Assembly (NCBI GenBank): GCA_902795275.1
Contig: CADBKQ010000004.1
Location: 124,001 to 188,000 of the forward strand
DNA length: 64,000 nt
Direction of reading: 5' to 3'
Source of the DNA: an uncultured Eubacteriales bacterium
GTDB lineage: Bacteria; Bacillota; Clostridia; Christensenellales; Aristaeellaceae
Shown here in pieces: positions 24,800 through 32,651 of this stretch. How positions within the stretch are numbered: position 1 is the stretch's first letter; the number at the start of each line of letters is the position of its first letter. Below the pieces are notes generated by a model. The model saw only the letters and a program-made list of their open reading frames with translations. It was not told the DNA's origin and searched no databases. Made by a program: the position numbers and the translations under genes.

Positions 24800-25978
24800 G
24801 TGAATCGCATCTACCTCGACAACGCCGCCACCACCGCCATCTGTCCCGAAGCGCTGGCCGCCATGCTGCCCTGCTTCGGGGAGCATTTCGGCAACGCCTC
24901 CTCCATCCACTCCACGGGCCGGGACGCCCGGAAACTGCTGGAGGAAGCCCGCCGCACCGTGGCGGACGCTTTAGGCGCGAAGCCCGCCGAAATCTATTTC
25001 ACCTCCGGCGGCTCGGAAAGCGACAACTGGGCCATCAAGGGCACGGCCTTCGCCAACCGCAAGAAGGGCAACCACATCATCACCAGCCAGATCGAGCATC
25101 ACGCCGTGCTGCACACCTGCCAATGGCTGGAAAAGCAGGGCTTTGAAGTGACCTACCTGCCCGTGGACGAATTCGGCATGGTGAACCCCGCCGACGTGGA
25201 AGCGGCCATCACCGACCAGACCATCCTGATTTCTATCATGGCGGCCAACAACGAGATCGGCACCATCGAGCCCATCCCCGAGATCGGCAAAATTGCGAAG
25301 GCCCACAAGATTCCCTTCCACTGCGACGCGGTGCAGGCCGTGGGCGCGATTCCCGTGAACGTGGACGCCTGGAACGTGGACATGTTGAGCCTCTCCGGCC
25401 ATAAGTTCCACGGCCCCAAGGGCGTGGGCGCGCTGTATATCCGCACCGGCACCAAGGTGGACCAGTTCATGCACGGCGGGGCCCAGGAGCGGGGACGCCG
25501 CGCCACCACCGAAAACGTGCCCGGCATCGTGGGCACCGCGGCGGCGCTGCAAAAGGCGATTGACCACCTGGAAGAAAACGGCATCCGGGAAACATACCTG
25601 CGGGACAAGCTGATCAAGGGCATCCTGGACACCATCCCCTACACCCGGCTGAACGGCCATCCCCTGCACCGCCTGCCCAACAACGTGAACGTGTCCATCC
25701 AGTACATCGAGGGCGAAGCCATGCTGCTGCGGCTCGACCTGGCGGGCATCGCGGGCTCCTCCGGTTCTGCCTGCACCAGTGGCAGCCTCGACCCCTCCCA
25801 TGTACTGCTGGCCATCGGCCTGCCCCATGAGGTGGCCCACGGCAGCCTGCGCCTCAGCCTCACCGACACCACCACCGAGGAAGAGGTGGACGAGGTGCTC
25901 CGCGTCCTGCCTGAGATCGTCAGCACCCTGCGCTCCATGAGCCCGATGTTTGATGATTTTATCAATAAAAAGAAATAA
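24800..25978 (+). CDS. iscS: Cysteine desulfurase (IscS/NifS)
   Basis: 392 residues from GTG 24800 after AAAGGAGAG. A PLP-dependent enzyme that takes sulfur from cysteine for Fe-S assembly. Diagnostic features: N-terminal IYLDNAATT, the PLP-stacking EHHAV histidine, the Schiff-base lysine in SGHKFHGPKG, and the persulfide cysteine in SGSACTSGSLDPSH near residue 325. The loop around that Cys has the length typical of IscS/NifS group I enzymes. It works with the IscU scaffold encoded next. Whether it is strictly IscS or NifS cannot be decided here. Confidence 0.95.
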   Translation: MNRIYLDNAATTAICPEALAAMLPCFGEHFGNASSIHSTGRDARKLLEEARRTVADALGAKPAEIYFTSGGSESDNWAIKGTAFANRKKGNHIITSQIEHHAVLHTCQWLEKQGFEVTYLPVDEFGMVNPADVEAAITDQTILISIMAANNEIGTIEPIPEIGKIAKAHKIPFHCDAVQAVGAIPVNVDAWNVDMLSLSGHKFHGPKGVGALYIRTGTKVDQFMHGGAQERGRRATTENVPGIVGTAAALQKAIDHLEENGIRETYLRDKLIKGILDTIPYTRLNGHPLHRLPNNVNVSIQYIEGEAMLLRLDLAGIAGSSGSACTSGSLDPSHVLLAIGLPHEVAHGSLRLSLTDTTTEEEVDEVLRVLPEIVSTLRSMSPMFDDFINKKK

Positions 25979-26013
25979 TAATTATAAAGAAATAACGCTC
26001 GAAAGAGGCAAGA

Positions 26014-26098
26014 GATTTACCCATTCCCCTTTGTGGCTTTCTCGGAAGGGGGTGTGGGGGAAACCACTCTTTGGCCTCCAAAGAGTGGTTTCCCCCAC
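26014..26098 (+). repeat. Tandem hairpins with a perfect 21-bp palindromic arm
   Basis: Between iscS and iscU. GTGGGGGAAACCACTCTTTGG... (26054-26074) and its exact complement (26078-26098) flank a CCT loop. An adjoining smaller hairpin CCCCTT...AAGGGG lies at about 26025-26052. No T-run follows, so it is more likely an mRNA-processing or miniature mobile element than a terminator. Confidence 0.75.
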
Positions 26099-26133
26099 AA
26101 AGAATTTACATCTATATAGAAGGAGAATCCGCC

Positions 26134-26517
26134 ATGTACAGCGAAAAAGTAATGGATCATTTTGAACATCCCCGGAACGTGGGTGAAATCCCGGACGCCA
26201 ACGGCGTGGGCACGGTGGGCAATGCCAAGTGCGGCGACATCATGCGCATGTACCTGAAGGTGGAAAACGGCGTGATCGAGGACGTGAAGTTCAAGACCTT
26301 CGGCTGCGGCGCGGCCATCGCCACGTCCTCCATGGCCACCGAAATGGTCAAGGGCAAGACGCTCAAGGAAGCTCTGGCCCTCACCAACAAGGCCGTGGCG
26401 GAAGCTCTGGACGGGCTGCCCCCGGTGAAGATGCACTGCTCCCTGCTGGCGGAGGAGGCCATCCACGCCGCGGTGGAGGACTACCTCAAGAATCATCCGG
26501 AGGAAGCCATCGACTGA
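26134..26517 (+). CDS. iscU: Fe-S cluster scaffold protein IscU
   Basis: 127 residues, normal length. Opens MYSEKVMDHFEHPRNVGEI. The three cluster cysteines are present as NAKCGD, FGCGAA and MHCSLLAEEAI, with the Asp after the first. It receives sulfur from IscS and builds clusters for transfer to apoproteins. ATG 26134 follows AAGGAGAA. The next gene, hflX, starts 11 nt after its stop. Confidence 0.95.
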   Translation: MYSEKVMDHFEHPRNVGEIPDANGVGTVGNAKCGDIMRMYLKVENGVIEDVKFKTFGCGAAIATSSMATEMVKGKTLKEALALTNKAVAEALDGLPPVKMHCSLLAEEAIHAAVEDYLKNHPEEAID

Positions 26518-26528
26518 CAGGAGACACA

Positions 26529-28313
26529 ATGCAGGAAATACATGGCAACACAACGGGCATCCGCGACACGCAGTTGGCGGAGCTGAAAGCGATTTACGAC
26601 TGCCCCTTTGAATGGAATGAATACGCGCCGCGCGACCTCCTGAGCGAGCTTGCGCGGCATTCGTGCGCTTTGAACCGGGAAATCGCGGTGTACGTGAGCC
26701 GGGACGGGGACGTGCTGGACGTGATCGTGGGCGTGACGGACAGCGTGCCGCTGATGGATCTGCGCCTGCGCCGGAACAGCAAGCGGCTGTCCTGCGTCCG
26801 CTGCATCCACACCCATCCCGGCGGCAGCGCGAAGCTCTCCGACGTGGACATCGCGGCCCTGCGCTCCATGATGCTGGACAGCATGTGCGCCGTGGGCGTG
26901 GCGGAGGACGGGCATATCACCGGCGTCAGCGCCGCGTTCCTCACCGAAAAGGTCAACGGCGTGCCGGGAGTGGAGGAAACCGAAATTTACCCCCTGCGCA
27001 GGCTGCCCCAGGAAGCATGGATGCGGGAGATCGAACTGTCCGACAAGCGCGTGCTCCAGGGCGAAGACCCGGACAACACCGAGCCGCCGGAGAAAGCAAT
27101 CCTCGTGGGCATCGACAGCGAAAAGAGCCTGGACGAGCTGGCGGCCCTGGCGGAGAGCGCCGGGGCGCAGGTAGTGGCCCGGTTCTTCCAGAAGCGGCCC
27201 AAGCCCGACACCGCCACGTTCGTGGGCAGCGGCAAGGCGCAGGAACTTCAATTGGAGGCCCAGGCGTATGAAGCCGACGTGGTGATCTTTGACGACGAGC
27301 TGACCGGGGCGCAGACCCGGAACTTAGAGGACATTATCGGGGTTAAGGTCGTGGACCGCACCACCCTGATTTTAGACATTTTCGCCCAGCGCGCCCAGAG
27401 CGGCGAGGGCAAATTGCAGGTGCAGTTAGCACAATTAAAATACCGCTCCGGCAGGCTGATCGGCCAGGGCCTGATTCTGAGCCGCCTCGGCGGCGGCATC
27501 GGCACCCGCGGCCCCGGCGAAAGCAAGCTGGAAATCGACCGCCGCCGTATCCGGGAGCAGATCAACCGGTTAAAGCAGGAACTGGACGCCCTGCAAAAGC
27601 AGCGCCAGCTTCGCCGCAAGAGCCGGGAGAAGAACGCCATCCCCATTGTGTCCCTGGTGGGCTACACCAACACCGGAAAATCCACGATCCTGAACACCAT
27701 CACCGGCGCGGGGGTGTACGCGGAAAACAAGCTGTTCGCCACCCTGGATGCGGTATCCCGCCGGGTCGCGCTGCCCGACGGCGGCGAGTTTCTCTTGGTG
27801 GACACGGTGGGCTTTATCAGCAAGCTGCCCCATGACCTGGTTGAAGCGTTTAAATCCACCCTGGAGGAAGCGGCGCTGTCTGATTTGCTGGTGATCGTGT
27901 CCGACGGCGCAAACCCCGATACGCCCCAGCAGCATCAGGTCGTCGAGGAAGTACTGAAACAAATCGGCGCGGACACCCAGCCCCGCATCGATGTGCTGAA
28001 CAAGTGCGACCTGGTGCCGTCCGATCAGGAAATCCTGCCCATCATGCCCGGCGCGCTGCATATTTCCGCCCAGACCGGCGCGGGGATGGATCGGCTGCTG
28101 GCCGCCATCGCCAAGGAGCTTCGCAAGGCCGAGCAGGAAATGACCCTGCTGGTGCCCTTCGCCCAGCACGGCGTCATCAACGAACTGCGGCAGAAGGGCC
28201 GCATCCTCTCCGAGGAATACGAGGACACCGGCACCCGCGTCACCGTCATGCTGCCCCAGGACGCCGCGGGGCAGGTCATGGCGAAGTACGGCAATTTGGT
28301 GATTCATTCCTGA
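26529..28313 (+). CDS. hflX: GTPase HflX with N-terminal JAMM-like extension
   Basis: 594 residues. The C-terminal ~400 residues are canonical HflX: the HflX domain with FVGSGKAQEL and GGIGTRGPGESKLE, G1 GYTNTGKST, G3 DTVGFI, G4 NKCD and SAQTG near the end. HflX splits stalled ribosomes after stress. The first ~195 residues are an extension typical of clostridial HflX as I recall it, containing IHTHPGGSAKLSDVDIAAL. That H-x-H-P...S-x2-D pattern resembles the metal site of JAB1/MPN (JAMM) proteases and RadC. Start ATG 26529 follows CAGGAGA. It is the last clear member of the isc operon. Confidence 0.93.
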   Translation: MQEIHGNTTGIRDTQLAELKAIYDCPFEWNEYAPRDLLSELARHSCALNREIAVYVSRDGDVLDVIVGVTDSVPLMDLRLRRNSKRLSCVRCIHTHPGGSAKLSDVDIAALRSMMLDSMCAVGVAEDGHITGVSAAFLTEKVNGVPGVEETEIYPLRRLPQEAWMREIELSDKRVLQGEDPDNTEPPEKAILVGIDSEKSLDELAALAESAGAQVVARFFQKRPKPDTATFVGSGKAQELQLEAQAYEADVVIFDDELTGAQTRNLEDIIGVKVVDRTTLILDIFAQRAQSGEGKLQVQLAQLKYRSGRLIGQGLILSRLGGGIGTRGPGESKLEIDRRRIREQINRLKQELDALQKQRQLRRKSREKNAIPIVSLVGYTNTGKSTILNTITGAGVYAENKLFATLDAVSRRVALPDGGEFLLVDTVGFISKLPHDLVEAFKSTLEEAALSDLLVIVSDGANPDTPQQHQVVEEVLKQIGADTQPRIDVLNKCDLVPSDQEILPIMPGALHISAQTGAGMDRLLAAIAKELRKAEQEMTLLVPFAQHGVINELRQKGRILSEEYEDTGTRVTVMLPQDAAGQVMAKYGNLVIHS

Positions 28314-28330
28314 AACGGTCTATTGCAAAA

Positions 28331-28450
28331 GAGTGGAGTGTGGAGAGTGGAGTGTGGAGTTAAAGCGTGTTTTCCTTTGTGCGTATGAATCAAACGAAAA
28401 CTGATTGTTTACTTGATACCACTCCACACTCCACTCTTCACACTCCACAC
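28331..28450 (+). repeat. Heptamer-array hairpin element 6
   Basis: Left arm 28331-28358: GAGTGGA, GTGTGGA, GAGTGGA, GTGTGGA. Right arm 28423-28450: TCCACAC, TCCACTC, TTCACAC, TCCACAC. Centre about 64 bp. The minus strand of its centre shares AGTAAACA with element 1. Confidence 0.87.
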
Positions 28451-28465
28451 TAAAAAGGAGTTTCC

Positions 28466-29146
28466 ATGCCCGCAAGACTGCTCTCTTTGCTCCTGACCAT
28501 GCTCACCCTGGGCCAGGGCGCGGTGACCGCTTATGTGGATGACTTGTCCCTGGGCGGGTATCTGTTCCTGGTGAACCGGGAGTATGCCATTTCGTCGGAT
28601 TACGTGCCGGACGATTTGACGGAACCCAAGGTGCTGGGCGGGGGAGAGGCGACCCGGATGCGGCGGGACGCGGCGCTGGCGTTGGAAGAGATGCTTGAGG
28701 CCGCGAAAAAGGACGGCGTGTATCTTTCCGCTGTGTCCGGCTTTCGCAGCTACGGCCAGCAGGCGGCGATTCACGAGCGCAAGATTCAATTAAAGGGTAA
28801 AAAGCAAGCCCTGCGGGTGTCCGCCCCGCCGGGATGCAGCGAGCATCAATTGGGCCTGGCCATGGACTTAGGCACGAAAAAGAGCATCAAGCTCAACGAA
28901 TCCTTCGGCAGGACGCCGGAAGGCCAGTGGGTGGCGGAGAACTGCTGGCGGTTCGGGTTCATCGTGCGCTATAAGGCGGAATGGGAGGACGTGACGGGCT
29001 ACGCCTATGAGCCCTGGCACATCCGCTTTGTGGGCAAAGAGCACGCGAAGGTGATTTACGACCTGGACATTCCCTTTGAAACGTATATTGCCCAGCTTCG
29101 GGACGCGGTCTGGACGGTTGGGCCGGAGGGGGAAGAAACACAATGA
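28466..29146 (+). CDS. M15 family D-Ala-D-Ala carboxypeptidase (VanY-like), copy 1
   Basis: 226 residues with a signal peptide. The zinc-peptidase motifs are SEHQLGLAMD (H and D ligands, near residue 131) and EPWHIRFVG (catalytic Glu-type and H ligand, near residue 181), with SGFRSYGQQ upstream. These are VanY/DdcY-like features of enzymes that trim the terminal D-Ala from peptidoglycan stems outside the membrane. AAAAGGAG precedes ATG 28466. The stop overlaps the next gene's ATG, and that gene is a paralogue. Confidence 0.9.
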   Translation: MPARLLSLLLTMLTLGQGAVTAYVDDLSLGGYLFLVNREYAISSDYVPDDLTEPKVLGGGEATRMRRDAALALEEMLEAAKKDGVYLSAVSGFRSYGQQAAIHERKIQLKGKKQALRVSAPPGCSEHQLGLAMDLGTKKSIKLNESFGRTPEGQWVAENCWRFGFIVRYKAEWEDVTGYAYEPWHIRFVGKEHAKVIYDLDIPFETYIAQLRDAVWTVGPEGEETQ

Positions 29147-29949
29147 GAAGGTTTTTGATCGTCTGCCTGGCGGCGCTGCTGCTTTTTTCCTGCGGAGCGA
29201 CGGCGGAAAACCTGCCCGCCTGGGAGTATCCCATCGAGCCGGAGATTATCGATAATTTTGAGCAGTACATCACGCTCGCCAACCGCACCCACCTGCTGGA
29301 CAGCGGCTATGTTCCCGACGATTTGGTGAAAGTATCCGTGCGGCGGGCCAGCGGCGTCGGCGCGATGGAACTGCGGAAAGCGGCCAACGACGCGCTGGCC
29401 GCCATGTTCGACGCCGCCGCTGAAGCGGGATACACCCTGTATCTAAAGAGCGCCTACCGCAGCTATCAGACCCAGAAAACCATGTACAACAACCGCCTGC
29501 AAAAAATGGGGCGGGACGACGGCCTGGTGTCCTATCCCGGCGCCAGCGACCACCAGACCGGCCTGGGCGTGGACGTGCTGAACTACGCCTGGACGCAGAA
29601 GGACGGCATGAATAAGGAGTTCGCCAAGACCGCCGAAGCCCAGTGGATGCTGGAGCACTGCCAGGAGTTCGGCTTTATCCTTCGCTACATGGACGACAAG
29701 GAAGAAATTACCAAAATCAAATTTGAGCCCTGGCACTTCCGCTATGTGGGCAAGGAAGCGGCGGCGTACATAATGGAAAACCACCTGTCCCTGGAAGAAT
29801 TCACCGAGGAATGGCAGAACTACGTGGCCGAATACGAGAGAGGCGGAGGCAGCTTCCGGGAGCTCATCCTCTGGCGCGCCCGGGTCCGCGCCCCCAGGGT
29901 TGTGGGTGTGGACGAGGACGGGGAGGAAGAGTATTCCATTTTTTATTAA
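29143..29949 (+). CDS. M15 family D-Ala-D-Ala carboxypeptidase (VanY-like), copy 2
   Basis: 268 residues. Signal peptide with a possible lipobox (LFSCG). Zinc motifs SDHQTGLGVD (near residue 140) and EPWHFRYVG (near residue 198), with SAYRSYQTQ upstream. It is paralogous to the preceding gene (both share a GYVPDDL / DYVPDDL N-terminal block) and starts in an ATGA overlap with it. It has about 45 extra C-terminal residues ending in an acidic, aromatic tail. The tandem pair suggests that both act in wall turnover, with possibly different substrates. Confidence 0.9.
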   Translation: MRRFLIVCLAALLLFSCGATAENLPAWEYPIEPEIIDNFEQYITLANRTHLLDSGYVPDDLVKVSVRRASGVGAMELRKAANDALAAMFDAAAEAGYTLYLKSAYRSYQTQKTMYNNRLQKMGRDDGLVSYPGASDHQTGLGVDVLNYAWTQKDGMNKEFAKTAEAQWMLEHCQEFGFILRYMDDKEEITKIKFEPWHFRYVGKEAAAYIMENHLSLEEFTEEWQNYVAEYERGGGSFRELILWRARVRAPRVVGVDEDGEEEYSIFY

Positions 29950-29983
29950 CAGGACAGTGAATCAACAGGAGGGTGAAACTGAG

Positions 29984-30096
29984 GTAGGAGGTAGGAAGTA
30001 GGAGGTTTATATTGTTGGATCAAAAAACGTAAGATGCTCTTGCGAGTTAATTGAAAACATGATTCAACCTCCTACTTCCTACCTCATATCTCCTAC
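29984..30096 (+). repeat. Heptamer-array hairpin element 7
   Basis: Left arm 29984-30004: GTAGGAG, GTAGGAA, GTAGGAG. Right arm 30069-30096: CTCCTAC, TTCCTAC, CTCATAT, CTCCTAC. Centre about 64 bp. Same base unit as element 3. The right arm ends 10 nt before the next start codon, leaving no room for an ordinary ribosome binding site. Confidence 0.85.
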
Positions 30097-30106
30097 CTTA
30101 CATCAA

Positions 30107-31228
30107 ATGCTTTCATTGCGCGATAAACTCAAGGCCGCGGGAAATGCGAAGCCCGCCGCGCCGGAAAAGCCGCAGCCCAAGGACTGCCTGGTGAAGGAGA
30201 TGCGGGCGCCGCTGTCCTGCTTCACGCTGCCAAAGGAGATTTCCGGGGCCAGCCTGGAAATGATGCAGGGCCAGTCTTACCCCGACTGCAAGCGGGAGGA
30301 CTTCTGCTTTCTGGACACGGAAACCACGGGCCTGTCCCACGGGGCGGGCACGGTGGCGTTCCTGGTGGGCGTGGGATATTTTGAGGAAGACGCTTTCGTG
30401 GTGCGGCAGTATCTGATGCGGGACTACGACGAGGAAGCGTTCGTGCTGTCCCGCGTGGCGGAGGATATGCAAAGAAGCAAGCTCCTGTGTACCTTCAACG
30501 GCCTGACCTTCGACCTGCCGCTGCTGGAAGTGCGCTACACCATGCAGCGGATGCGGGAACAGTATGTACATCGTCCCCACGTGGATCTGCTGCCCGCGTC
30601 CCGCCGGGTATGGAAGCTGCGGCTCAAGCACTGCAACCTGACGGCGCTGGAGGAAGCGGTGCTGGGCATCGCGCGGGAGGACGACCTGCCCGGCGCGCTG
30701 GTGCCGGAGAGGTATTTCAATTTCCTGAAAACGAAGGACTTTTCCCTGCTGGAGGATATTTTGGACCACAACCGGCAGGACATCATTTCCCTGGCCCACA
30801 TCCTGGACCGGCTGCTGCGGCTGCACGACGCGCCGCTGCTGGCCGAAGCGCCGGAGGATTTGTTCAGCCTGGGCCGGGTGCTGGAAAAGCGGGGAAGAGC
30901 CGAGGGCGCGCGGATGTGCTACCGCGCCGCCGACAAGGGCAGCATGTCCATCCTGGCCCGGGGCCGCATGGCGGAAACCTACCGGCGGGAAGGCAATTAT
31001 CAGGAAGCCGCCCAAGTGTACAAACGCATGGCCGCCGACCGCCAGGGCGGGCCGGGGCCGCTGATCGCTTTAGCCAAAATCTGCGAGCACAAAACCAGGG
31101 ACATTCCCGCCGCCATCGAATACACCCGGAAGGCCATCATCCTGGCCGCGGATCAGCCGGAAGCGGACATGGGGGCGCTGCAAAAACGGTATGAACGCCT
31201 GATGAAAAAAGCAAGGAGGCAAGAGTAA
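30107..31228 (+). CDS. RNase H-like (YprB-type) nuclease domain with TPR C-terminus
   Basis: 373 residues from ATG 30107. The first half is a DEDD-type RNase H-fold domain: FLDTETTGLSHGAGT (D-x-E, near residue 66), TFNGLTFDLPLLEVR, HVDLLPASRRVWK and DHNRQDIISLAHIL (final Asp). This is the YprB family, thought to be an exonuclease on structural grounds. The C-terminal ~130 residues form TPR-like helices (EAAQVYKRMAADRQGG). No clear ribosome binding site exists because the heptamer hairpin abuts the start. ATG 30059, inside the element, is an alternative. The TPR gene follows 2 nt later. Confidence 0.85.
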   Translation: MLSLRDKLKAAGNAKPAAPEKPQPKDCLVKEMRAPLSCFTLPKEISGASLEMMQGQSYPDCKREDFCFLDTETTGLSHGAGTVAFLVGVGYFEEDAFVVRQYLMRDYDEEAFVLSRVAEDMQRSKLLCTFNGLTFDLPLLEVRYTMQRMREQYVHRPHVDLLPASRRVWKLRLKHCNLTALEEAVLGIAREDDLPGALVPERYFNFLKTKDFSLLEDILDHNRQDIISLAHILDRLLRLHDAPLLAEAPEDLFSLGRVLEKRGRAEGARMCYRAADKGSMSILARGRMAETYRREGNYQEAAQVYKRMAADRQGGPGPLIALAKICEHKTRDIPAAIEYTRKAIILAADQPEADMGALQKRYERLMKKARRQE

Positions 31229-31230
31229 AG

Positions 31231-31932
31231 ATGGGCATTATGGACGGCTTCAAGGCGCGCAAGGCGCTGATGACCCAGCAGAAGGGCAACGCCGCGGAAG
31301 CGAAAAAAATGTACGATGAGCTGTACGCCGGGAACTACATTTCCGCCGCGTACATGCTGCCCTACAGCGTGCTGCTGCTGCGGGAGGGCGGGGAAGCAAA
31401 CTACCTGAAAGTGAAGGAGATCCTGAAAAAAGCGGAAAAGGCCCCTGATTTGGATGCGGGCCGCAAGCAGCAATTGTTCATGAACTACGCCGTGGCCCAG
31501 TATAAGCTGGGGGAAATCGAAAAGGCCATCCAGCTTTTGGAAGCCTCCCACCGCAAGGCCCCCTGCGGCCTGACCTACCAAAGCCTGGGCTGGCTGTACA
31601 TCGAGGCGGGCGACGCGGAAAAGGCCCTGGCCTACAACCAGGAAGCGCTGGACTATGACGACGAAGACCCCATCGTGCTGGACAATCTGGGCCAGACCTA
31701 TTACCGCCTGCTGAACGACAAGGAGAAGGCTAAGGAGTATTTCGACAAAGCCATCGCCATTAAGGATACCCAGATCGACACGCTCTATTTCCTGGCCCAG
31801 TACGACAAGGAAACGGGCGACAAACAGGCCGCCGTGGAAAAGCTGGAAACGGCGCTGGAGGGCCGCTTCTCGCCGCTGAACTACGCCACAAAGGAAATGA
31901 TTCAGAAGGAAATCGGCGAGCTGAAGAAATAA
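31231..31932 (+). CDS. TPR protein
   Basis: 233 residues from ATG 31231, with AAGGAGG upstream. Tetratricopeptide units are clear, for example AVAQYKLGEIEKAIQLLEAS, SLGWLYIEAGDAEKALAYNQ and NLGQTYYRLLNDKEKAKEYF. There is no signal peptide. It is tightly coupled to the RNase H-like gene, which itself carries TPR helices, so the two products may bind each other. That is inference from position. Confidence 0.85.
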   Translation: MGIMDGFKARKALMTQQKGNAAEAKKMYDELYAGNYISAAYMLPYSVLLLREGGEANYLKVKEILKKAEKAPDLDAGRKQQLFMNYAVAQYKLGEIEKAIQLLEASHRKAPCGLTYQSLGWLYIEAGDAEKALAYNQEALDYDDEDPIVLDNLGQTYYRLLNDKEKAKEYFDKAIAIKDTQIDTLYFLAQYDKETGDKQAAVEKLETALEGRFSPLNYATKEMIQKEIGELKK

Positions 31933-31936
31933 AATA

Positions 31937-31988
31937 AAAACTGGGAGAATCGTTCTTTCATCAGGAATGAACGGTTCCCCCAGTTTTC
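31937..31988 (+). terminator. Bidirectional terminator between convergent genes
   Basis: Long imperfect stem AAAACTGGG.GAA.CGTTC with GAACGGTTC.CCCAGTTTT, T-rich on both exits. It separates the TPR gene from the convergent toxin-antitoxin operon. Confidence 0.85.
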
Positions 31989-32000
31989 TTTCATTTCAGC

Positions 32001-32219
32001 TCAGAGCGTAATTCCCAATTCTTTCAATACTTCATCCATGGAAAATGTTTCAGGATCATTCTCCGCTGCTTCAAGCTCCGCTGCTTCATTTGGGGTCAGT
32101 TTGGTGAAATCAGGGTCCCAATTCCGCACCATAGTTTTCAAAATTTCGTAAGCCAGTTTCTGCTGTTCTTCGGGCAGCATGTCAAATGTTTCCGCAATCT
32201 TCTGCGCCGTTTCGCTCAT
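32001..32219 (-). CDS. Probable antitoxin of a type II module
   Basis: 72 residues, acidic (many Glu/Asp in the second half, e.g. AAELEAAENDPETFSMDEV), with an N-terminal helical part. Such small acidic proteins neutralise RelE/ParE toxins. It is encoded 12 nt after the toxin gene in the same operon, the less usual toxin-first order seen in higBA. I cannot place it in a named antitoxin family. Confidence 0.72.
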   Translation of the reverse strand: MSETAQKIAETFDMLPEEQQKLAYEILKTMVRNWDPDFTKLTPNEAAELEAAENDPETFSMDEVLKELGITL

Positions 32220-32231
32220 AGCCTATCCCTC

Positions 32232-32498
32232 CTACTTATATATATCCCCGCGCGGGCCGATTTCTTCGATGAGGATGATGATAATATTTCCATCTTTCCC
32301 ATAGCTGAATATGACCCGATAAGCACCTACACGAAGCCTGTATTTTCCCGTTTGTCCGGCTAATTTTTTCAGATCGCCCAAAGGTGGAAACTGGGAAAGG
32401 CCCTGGATCGCCTGCAAAATGGTTCGCTGAGTTTCGGTGTTCAACTTCGCTAAATACTTTTTTGCAGCCTTTTTAAACTCTGTTCGGAATACAGGCAT
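32232..32498 (-). CDS. RelE/ParE superfamily toxin
   Basis: 88 residues, basic. The RelE/ParE pattern is visible: FKKAAKKYLAKL N-terminal helix, LKKLAGQTGKYRLRVGAYRVIFSYGKDGNIIIILI strands with the conserved GKYRLRVGAYRV core, and a final GPRGDIY. Members either cleave mRNA on the ribosome (RelE) or poison gyrase (ParE); the sequence alone does not say which. A GAGGTG site and a consensus promoter precede ATG 32498. Confidence 0.87.
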   Translation of the reverse strand: MPVFRTEFKKAAKKYLAKLNTETQRTILQAIQGLSQFPPLGDLKKLAGQTGKYRLRVGAYRVIFSYGKDGNIIIILIEEIGPRGDIYK

Positions 32499-32517
32499 CA
32501 GATTTCACCTCAATTGT

Positions 32518-32546
32518 ATTATATGTTTCTTGGCAATGTTCGTCAA
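32518..32546 (-). promoter_or_regulatory. Promoter of the type II toxin-antitoxin operon
   Basis: On the minus strand TTGACG (32546-32541), 17-bp spacer, perfect TATAAT (32523-32518), 20 nt upstream of the toxin ATG. Confidence 0.75.
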
Positions 32547-32651
32547 GCTAAAAAAATAGGAACATGGAACAATGAAACCTTTTTATTTGAATGGAACAAT
32601 TTGCACCTTTTGTCAGTCTATATCTACAGAGACGCAAAAGGAGGGAAGCGG

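Noticed and set aside
1597..30096. Heptamer arrays considered as CRISPR-like or as decayed transposons
   Set aside because: There are no spacers between repeats, no cas genes and no transposase; units are only 7 bp and arms are inverted.
32001..32498. Considered whether the type II toxin-antitoxin pair is part of a larger defence island
   Set aside because: Neighbours are an ordinary TPR gene and surface-protein genes, with no restriction, Abi or CRISPR genes nearby.
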